Of a stretch of DNA of 64,000 nucleotides, positions 59,272 through 64,000 are shown piece by piece (position 1 is the first letter of the stretch; the number at the start of each line of letters is the position of its first letter). The notes under the pieces were generated by a model. The model had not been told where the DNA came from. It searched no databases and worked only from the letters and a program-made list of their open reading frames with translations. A program made the position numbers and the translations under genes. The DNA is from Rugamonas fusca (GTDB taxonomy: Bacteria; Pseudomonadota; Gammaproteobacteria; Burkholderiales; Burkholderiaceae_D). Where the stretch lies: contig NZ_JACEZS010000004.1 of NCBI RefSeq assembly GCF_014042365.1, positions 124,001-188,000 of the forward strand, read 5' to 3'.

Positions 59272-60894
59272 CTAGTGTCCCAGTTGCTGCTGCCGCACGC
59301 GCAGTGCGCGCGAGGTGGCCAACTGGTCCAGCCCGGCCAGCATGGTTTGCGGATCGATGCGCACGTCGCCGCGCCGCACTTCAACATGCAGGTGGGGGCC
59401 GGTGGCCAGGCCGCTGGCGCCCGATGCGCCCAGGATCTGGCCGGCGGCCACTTGCTGGCCCGCCTGGACGGCCGTGCCTTGCAAGTGTGCATACAGCGTG
59501 CGCAGGCCGCCATGGTCGATGATGACGGCGGTGCCGTAGCGGCCCTCGTTTTCGGCCTATGGTCCGGCGGCCAGCACGGTGCCTGCCGCCACCGCGTGCA
59601 CTGGCGTACCGGGGGCCGCCACCAGGTCGATGCCATGGTGGATGGGCAGCGTGCCGCGCCGTACGCCGTAGAAACCCGTCACACGCATGTGCTCGAGCGG
59701 ATAGCGCCAGGGTGCCGCCGCTTGCGCAGGGGCTGGCCTCCACGCTATTGGTGCCAGCGGCCGCGCCCCAGTGGCCGCCGGCATCGCCAACACCGGTTGC
59801 AGCAGGACGGGCACGGCCAGCACGGCGCCGAACAGCACGGCTAGCAGGCAGGCGCCCTGTGTTCCCAGCGCGGCCGGGATGGGCTGGCGGATCAGCCTGA
59901 TCCTGGCGGCGACGCTGTGACCGTCCTCGCCACCGAAGGCCAGGGCCGCCGTCGGCAGGTTCTGTGCACGCAGCTGCCGCATCAGGGCCAAGGCGTATTG
60001 CTGGCGCTGGAATGACGGTCTGCCGGCCAGCACGCGCTGGTCGCAAGCCAGTTCCTGCGCCATCGCCAGCCGCGCCGACAGCCAGCGCAGGCCCGGCGCG
60101 AACCAGCACAGTGTGCGCAGCAGGGGCGCCACGGCCAGCCATGCCGGGTCGTGGCGGCGCCAGTGGGTGAATTCATGCTCGATGATCAGGTGCTGCTGGG
60201 CGGGTTCGAAGGTGCGCAGCTGGCGCGGCAGCAGCAGCATGGGCCGGCGCGCGCCCAGCAGCATGGGCGAAACAGGCGCCTCCGTTTCCAGCACGGCCAG
60301 CCCGCCGCGCCCCATCGCCGCCAGCTGTGCGGCATCGAAGGCGCCGTGGGCCTGCAAGGCCGCGTGGTCCAGGCGCCGGGCGCCAACCAGCAATGCGCGC
60401 CACAGGCGGCGGGCACGCGACAGGCGCCAGATGGCGCGCGCCAGGCCGGCCAGGTAGATGGCGCTCCAGGCGCACGCGAGCAGGTCGAACGCTTGCCAGA
60501 CACTGGTCCGCAAATAGGCGGGGGCGCTGGCTCCGGCCGGATCGAGGTCCGCCGCCCGGGCCGGCGCCATAGCTGGTGCGCGCGCGGCCTGCATGTCGTG
60601 CGTGGTGTTGGCGGAAGTGGTGGTGACCGTCAGCGAGGGCGGGTGTGCTTGCTGCGCCGTTCCTGAGGGCGGGGTCAGCGCGGGCAGCAGGCTCAGTCGC
60701 GCCGGCCGCGGCGCCAGCGTGAGCATGAAGGTGGCGGCCACGATGCCGTGGGCCACCAGCCAGATGGCGCGGCGCGCCGCGATGGCGGGCAGGCGGCGCG
60801 CCAGCAGCGCCAGCGCCCCGCGCAGCAGCGCGCTGGCCAGCACGCAGGCGGCGCTGGCCAGCAGCAGCTTGTCAGTCCACAAATGCCACGCCAT
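59272..60894 (-). pseudogene. M56 (BlaR1-like) membrane peptidase fused to M23 endopeptidase, amber-interrupted
   Basis: A single frame of 540 sense codons is interrupted by TAG at 59557-59559. The M56 part (about 1-370) has membrane helices near 10-32, 43-62, 135-155 and 345-370, the zinc motif HEFTH at 240-244 and ELACD at 281-285. The M23 part begins near 398. HHGID (419-423, first zinc ligands) precedes the amber codon; the later ligands in GPHLHVEVRRG follow it, so the protein ending at residue 445 keeps the M56 domain but only half of the M23 domain. Three bases separate it from the blaI-like gene. BlaR1-type proteins sense cell-wall damage and cleave their repressor. Confidence 0.8.
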
Positions 60895-60897
60895 GGC

Positions 60898-61287
60898 TTA
60901 CTCCTGCTCGTCCGTGGGCCAGTCCTGCAGCAGTTGCTCCAGTTCGGCCAGCTCGCGCTGGTCGACCAGTTTGCTGCCGGTGAACATGGTGACGGGCATG
61001 GGGCTGTCGAGCTCCATCACGCGGCGGCCAAAGTCGTGCGCGAAGGCGGCCAGGGTGGCCACCTTGTCCACGCTGGCGCTGTAGACGTGGATCCCGCCCG
61101 CGTCGTGCTGGCTGACGAGGTGCTTGTCGAGCATGCGCTCCAGCGTCTTGCGGGTGGACGAGAAGGACCAGGCCAGCTCCTGGGCCACTTGCAGGTGCAG
61201 TTCGCGCGCGCTCAGGGGCTGCCGCTTCCACAGGGCTTTGAGCAGGCACAGTTCACTGGCTGATGGGATGGGGGTGTCTGGTGGCAT
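60898..61287 (-). CDS. BlaI/MecI/CopY family transcriptional repressor
   Basis: A 129-residue winged-helix repressor. The DNA-binding domain covers about 1-75, with SASELCLLKALWKRQPLSAR and SFSSTRKTLERMLDKHLVSQ, the typical BlaI recognition segment. The C-terminal part (to 129) is the dimerisation region ending QLLQDWPTDEQE. In known systems the M56 partner cleaves this protein when cell-wall stress is sensed; the M56-M23 gene lies three bases downstream, and two dyad operators lie upstream. No beta-lactamase gene is present, so the target is probably the cluster itself. Confidence 0.9.
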   Translation of the reverse strand: MPPDTPIPSASELCLLKALWKRQPLSARELHLQVAQELAWSFSSTRKTLERMLDKHLVSQHDAGGIHVYSASVDKVATLAAFAHDFGRRVMELDSPMPVTMFTGSKLVDQRELAELEQLLQDWPTDEQE

Positions 61288-61323
61288 GTTGTCTAGTCAG
61301 CTAAGTGATTGATCTGGCAAGTG

Positions 61324-61371
61324 TGCGACAGTTGTCGCATTGTTGCCAAGCGGCATGTGACAATAGTCGCA
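61324..61371. promoter_or_regulatory. Two dyad operators upstream of the blaI-like gene
   Basis: TGCGACAGTTGTCGCA (61324-61339) is a perfect 7-base inverted repeat around two bases. TGTGACAATAGTCGCA (61356-61371) is the same site with mismatches. Their centres are 32 bases apart, three helical turns, as for paired BlaI/MecI dimer sites whose core is TACA-TGTA; here GACA and TGTC take that place. They lie 37 bases before the repressor start, where binding would block its own transcription. Confidence 0.75.
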
Positions 61372-61623
61372 CACTGAAGCAAGGTGAAGATTCAATAATG
61401 TTTTCTCATTGTCGACAAATTTGTAACATTTCTTTTCGCCAACAAAATGCTGTGCTAGGATTGCGTTTTTACCAATGTTCGTCCTGGTATCGCGGCGGGT
61501 AGTGGCGGGCCACTAAAGCGGGCTACACCCTACGCCATGTCAAGGCGACGCGGCCGACCGTGGACTACAATGTCTGATGTCGCCGCGCGCCTTACGGCCC
61601 CAAGCCCGCATCGGAACCAGCTC

Positions 61624-62241
61624 ATGTACTACGGAGAACGCTTCAACAGCATCACCCACACGGTGGGCGTCGCGCTGGCGGCCATAGGCGGCACGCTGCT
61701 GATCGCCATGGCGGTACGCGGCGGCGACCCGTGGAAGGTGGTCAGCTTCAGCATCTATGTGGCTTCGCTGGTGACGCTGTATCTGGCCTCGACCCTGTAC
61801 CACAGCGTGCGCGGTCCGGCCAAGCAGTGGCTGCGCCGGCTCGACTACTGCGCCATCTACCTGCTGATCGCGGGCAGCTACACGCCGTTTACGCTGGTGA
61901 GCTTGCGCGGGCCGTGGGGCTGGTGGCTGTTCGGCGCCGTGTGGACGCTGGCCGCGATCGGCATCGTGCAGGAGCTGTGGTACGCGCGCGGGGCGCGGGT
62001 ACTGTCGTTGCTGATCTACGTGCTGATGGGCTGGCTGAGCCTGATCGGCGCCCGGCCGCTGATCGCGGCGCTGGGCTGGAACGGTTTCCTGTGGCTGGCC
62101 GCTGGCGGCCTGCTGTACACGGGCGGCATTGGCTTTTATGCCACCGATCACAAGCTGCGCCATGGGCACGGCGTCTGGCACCTGTTCGTCCTTGGCGGCA
62201 GCATGTGTCATTTCGGCGCCGTGCTGCTGTATGTGGCGTGA
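61624..62241 (+). CDS. Hemolysin III family membrane protein (TrhA/YqfA type)
   Basis: A 205-residue protein with seven predicted membrane helices, of the PAQR-like hemolysin III family. The signature MYYGERFNSITHTVGVALAA at the N-terminus, LASTLYHSVRG with the zinc-type His, DYCAIYLLIAGSYTPFTL and the C-terminal HGVWHLFVLGGSMCHFGAV with two more His are all present. Bacterial members affect membrane lipid homeostasis; true haemolytic activity is doubtful. ATG 61624 matches the family start; ATG 61570 would add 18 residues. It is divergent from the blaI-like gene. Confidence 0.9.
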   Translation: MYYGERFNSITHTVGVALAAIGGTLLIAMAVRGGDPWKVVSFSIYVASLVTLYLASTLYHSVRGPAKQWLRRLDYCAIYLLIAGSYTPFTLVSLRGPWGWWLFGAVWTLAAIGIVQELWYARGARVLSLLIYVLMGWLSLIGARPLIAALGWNGFLWLAAGGLLYTGGIGFYATDHKLRHGHGVWHLFVLGGSMCHFGAVLLYVA

Positions 62242-62256
62242 CGGTGGTTTGTTTCA

Positions 62257-63162
62257 ATGACCTCACCACGCGGGACTATTTTGGATATCCATTCCGACGA
62301 TTTGAAAACCTTCGTCGCCGTGATCGACAGCGGCACCCTGAGCGCCGCCTCGGTTCACCTGGGGCAGACCACCTCCGGCGTCAGCCGCGCGCTGTCGCGC
62401 CTCGAAGATAAACTGGCCACCTCGCTGCTCACGCGCACCACGCGCCGCATGGAGCTGACGGAGGAGGGGCAACTGTTCCTGCACAAGGCACGCAACATCC
62501 TGGCGGCCATGGAGGAGGCGGAGGAAGCGATCCGCATCCGCCAGCAGAAACCGGCCGGGCGATTGTGCGTGGACGCCGCCTCGCCGTTCATGCTCCATTG
62601 CGTGGTGCCGCACGTGGCGCAGTTTCGCGCCATGTACCCGGAGATCCGGCTGCAGTTGAGCAGCAACGACCAGATCGAAGACTTGATCGAGCAGCGCACC
62701 GACATCGCGATCCGGGTGGGCGCCGTGACGGACACGACGCTGCATGCCCATGCGCTCGGTTCCAGCCCGCTGTACCTGCTGGCCAGCCCGGCCTACCTGA
62801 ACGCGCACGGCATTCCCGCTTCGCCGGAGGAACTGGCCGGCCACGTCTTGCTGGGCTATGCGCACGACGCGGTGGGCAACCACTGGCCGCTGCGCCACGC
62901 CGGCGGCAACAGCCTGGACATCACGCCCACCATGACGGCCACCAGCGGCGAGACCTTGCGCCAGCTGGCGCTGGCCGGCCAGGGCATCGCCTGCCTGGCC
63001 GAGTTCATGACCCGCGCCGACGTCGAGGCCGGGCGGCTGGTCAAGGTGCTGGTGGGCAGCTACACGGGCTACCGGCAGCAGATCCACGCCGTCTACTACC
63101 GCAACACCCAGCTGTCGCAGCGCATCCGCTGCTTCCTCGACTTCCTGCAGCAAAAACTGTGA
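62257..63162 (+). CDS. LysR family transcriptional regulator
   Basis: A 301-residue regulator. The winged helix-turn-helix covers about 14-72 (FVAVIDSGTLSAASVHLGQT, SGVSRALSRLEDKLATSLL). The effector domain starts near 100 with GRLCVDAASPFMLHCVVPHV and includes IAIRVGAVTDTTLHAHALGS, the pattern of the CrgA/DsdC-like subgroup that binds small aromatic or quinone ligands. The start ATG is 15 bases after the hemolysin III stop, so the two may be co-transcribed. No divergent target is beside it. Confidence 0.92.
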   Translation: MTSPRGTILDIHSDDLKTFVAVIDSGTLSAASVHLGQTTSGVSRALSRLEDKLATSLLTRTTRRMELTEEGQLFLHKARNILAAMEEAEEAIRIRQQKPAGRLCVDAASPFMLHCVVPHVAQFRAMYPEIRLQLSSNDQIEDLIEQRTDIAIRVGAVTDTTLHAHALGSSPLYLLASPAYLNAHGIPASPEELAGHVLLGYAHDAVGNHWPLRHAGGNSLDITPTMTATSGETLRQLALAGQGIACLAEFMTRADVEAGRLVKVLVGSYTGYRQQIHAVYYRNTQLSQRIRCFLDFLQQKL

Positions 63163-63341
63163 TGATGGCGCGCGCCACGGCGCGCAAGCCGTATGTGCGT
63201 GAGCGTACAGTGCGCGCGCGCGGCGCGGGCATATGATGACTTGCCTGGTGGGGCGATACCGACAAGGATCCAGCACCACCGGCGGGTTGGCCGGGCGCCC
63301 CGAGTCCCCGGCACCAACAACGCCACCCATGCGAGGGCATC

Positions 63342-63503
63342 ATGGCACTATCCAACCACCCATCCAAATACCTCGTGCGCGCCTACCTGGTGCGCCGCTC
63401 GCGGGACGCCAAGCCACCACCCACGCCGCACGAGATCCGCCGCCAGCTTGGCTGGGGGCTGCGCCTGTGCGGCTGGCCATACGGGAGCGCCAGCCGGTCA
63501 TGA
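63342..63503 (+). CDS. Possible 53-residue basic small protein (unlisted)
   Basis: A frame of 54 codons starting MALSNHPSKYLVRAYLVRR and continuing RDAKPPPTPHEIRRQLGWGL to a TGA at 63501-63503. GAGGG lies five bases before the ATG, a strong ribosome binding site, and the composition (mixed polar, aromatic and Pro residues, strongly basic) is protein-like rather than the Arg/Ala/Gly smear of chance frames here. It sits alone between the LysR and LiaF-like genes. I do not recognise the family; a DNA- or RNA-binding role would be a guess from charge only. Confidence 0.5.
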   Translation: MALSNHPSKYLVRAYLVRRSRDAKPPPTPHEIRRQLGWGLRLCGWPYGSASRS

Positions 63504-63709
63504 TGCGGCCAGCGCCGCTACCGGCTCCCTGTCTTCACCGCGCATCGACTGCGCATCCGCCGCCCATCCGCGGCGCCAGTTGTACCTCCCCGCCGCTTCG
63601 ACACTAGCCTGCACCATTCACCGGCCGCCACCGGCCGTTGGCCGAATAGTGGTTTCGCGGCGGCGCGATCGCGCGTATCGTTACGCTCATTGAACCATCA
63701 GGAGCGTAT
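63504..63709. other. Spacer before LiaF-like gene
   Basis: I see no gene in these 206 bases. They must carry the promoter of the following gene. AGGAG at 63700-63704 is its ribosome binding site. Confidence 0.4.
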
Positions 63710-64000
63710 ATGGAAACCTTCATGCAACAGGATGGCGCACGCCGCATGCGCAAGCAACTGCTGGTGGGCGTGCTGCTGATCGTGGCCGGCACACTGGTGC
63801 TGCTGGACCGCGTGAACCTGCTTGACCTCGACCTCGACCTGGCGAGCATCTGGCACTACTGGCCCTGGCTGCTGGTGGTGCTTGGGATTAACAACATGCT
63901 GCCGCCCACCACGCCGCGTTTTTTCCTGAACGGCTTATGGAAGCTGTTCTTCGCCGGCTGGTGGTATGTCTCGTTCGAGCACGTGTGGGGACTCGATTTC
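63710..64000 (+). CDS. LiaF-like membrane protein, 5' part only
   Basis: The first 97 residues of a protein cut by the right edge. METFMQQDGARRMRKQLLVG is followed by a hydrophobic helix (about 18-32) and then WHYWPWLLVVLGINNMLPPT, the pattern of the LiaF transmembrane region (DUF5668). LiaF proteins of Gram-positive bacteria modulate cell-envelope stress kinases; proteobacterial relatives lack known partners. The ATG at 63710 lies five bases after AGGAG. A GACCTC triplet repeat near 63822 encodes Asp-Leu three times. The C-terminal domain is outside the window. Confidence 0.8.
   Translation, partial: METFMQQDGARRMRKQLLVGVLLIVAGTLVLLDRVNLLDLDLDLASIWHYWPWLLVVLGINNMLPPTTPRFFLNGLWKLFFAGWWYVSFEHVWGLDF

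Noticed and set aside
63193..63693. A 166-codon frame between the LysR and LiaF-like genes
   Set aside because: Composition is a random His, Pro, Ala and Arg mix without a ribosome binding site. The shorter frame at 63342-63503 is the better candidate.

Overview
The window is dense, high-GC bacterial chromosome with short intergenic gaps and housekeeping genes on both strands. Gene content and order (lplT/alr/radA, ppk-sixA opposite pst-pho, carAB-greA, yhbY/rlmE/ftsH/folP/glmM), a PEP-CTERM protein and the proteobacterial domain families point to a betaproteobacterium of the Burkholderiales, most likely Oxalobacteraceae (Janthinobacterium, Duganella or Massilia type). The taxonomy is inferred from gene content only; there is no rRNA gene in the window.

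Layout. 1-4 kb: fabI (cut by the left edge), a LysM lytic transglycosylase, and three small DUF proteins. 4-12.4 kb: a PAS/GGDEF/EAL protein, a thioredoxin-like protein, a translationally coupled string tsaB-rimI-uracil-DNA glycosylase-DUF1853, and the lysophospholipid transporter lplT. 12.6-18 kb: alr-radA, a PilZ protein, a short FliD-like protein, an orphan polyamine-binding protein and an unlisted 40-residue membrane protein. 18-27.7 kb: the phosphate/polyphosphate block. ppk-sixA runs leftward and pstSCAB-phoU-phoB-phoR rightward, with a recognisable Pho box facing each way. 27.9-41.2 kb: an AhpD-like protein, a patatin lipoprotein, a GlcG-like protein, carA-carB, greA, yhbY, rlmE, ftsH, folP and glmM. 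41.7-48.2 kb is the least orderly part: an 800-base gene-poor stretch, tRNA-Pro and tRNA-Arg, a LysR regulator, cfa, an HPP-CBS membrane protein, then an A/T-richer pair of unrecognised genes closed by a decayed copy of the HPP gene's 3' end. 48.2-55.7 kb: DNA polymerase II, a phosphofructokinase, a GNAT, a flavin reductase, a periplasmic asparaginase, a lipoprotein and a PEP-CTERM protein. 55.8-61.4 kb: a leftward cluster with a BlaI repressor, an M56-M23 fusion, a TonB-dependent receptor and a patatin-like protein with an altered nucleophile. The fusion is cut by an in-frame amber and the receptor by a frameshift in a 9-base homopolymer. 61.6-64 kb: a hemolysin III protein, a LysR regulator, a possible 53-residue protein and the start of a LiaF-like membrane protein.

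How genes work together. Phosphate uptake (Pst), its two-component control (PhoR/PhoB/PhoU) and polyphosphate synthesis (Ppk) sit back to back under apparent common PhoB control. carAB feeds pyrimidine and arginine synthesis. folP and glmM serve folate and cell-wall precursor synthesis; alr, mltD and the M23 domain also act on peptidoglycan. The most interesting material for follow-up is the BlaI/M56-M23/TonB receptor/patatin cluster, the secreted Cys-rich protein pair at 46.5-47.8 kb with its flanking relic, the UDG-DUF1853 pair with an unusual UDG motif, and a family of perfect hairpins with conserved ends and differing cores after three separate genes. I did not find a CRISPR array, a prophage or a complete insertion sequence.
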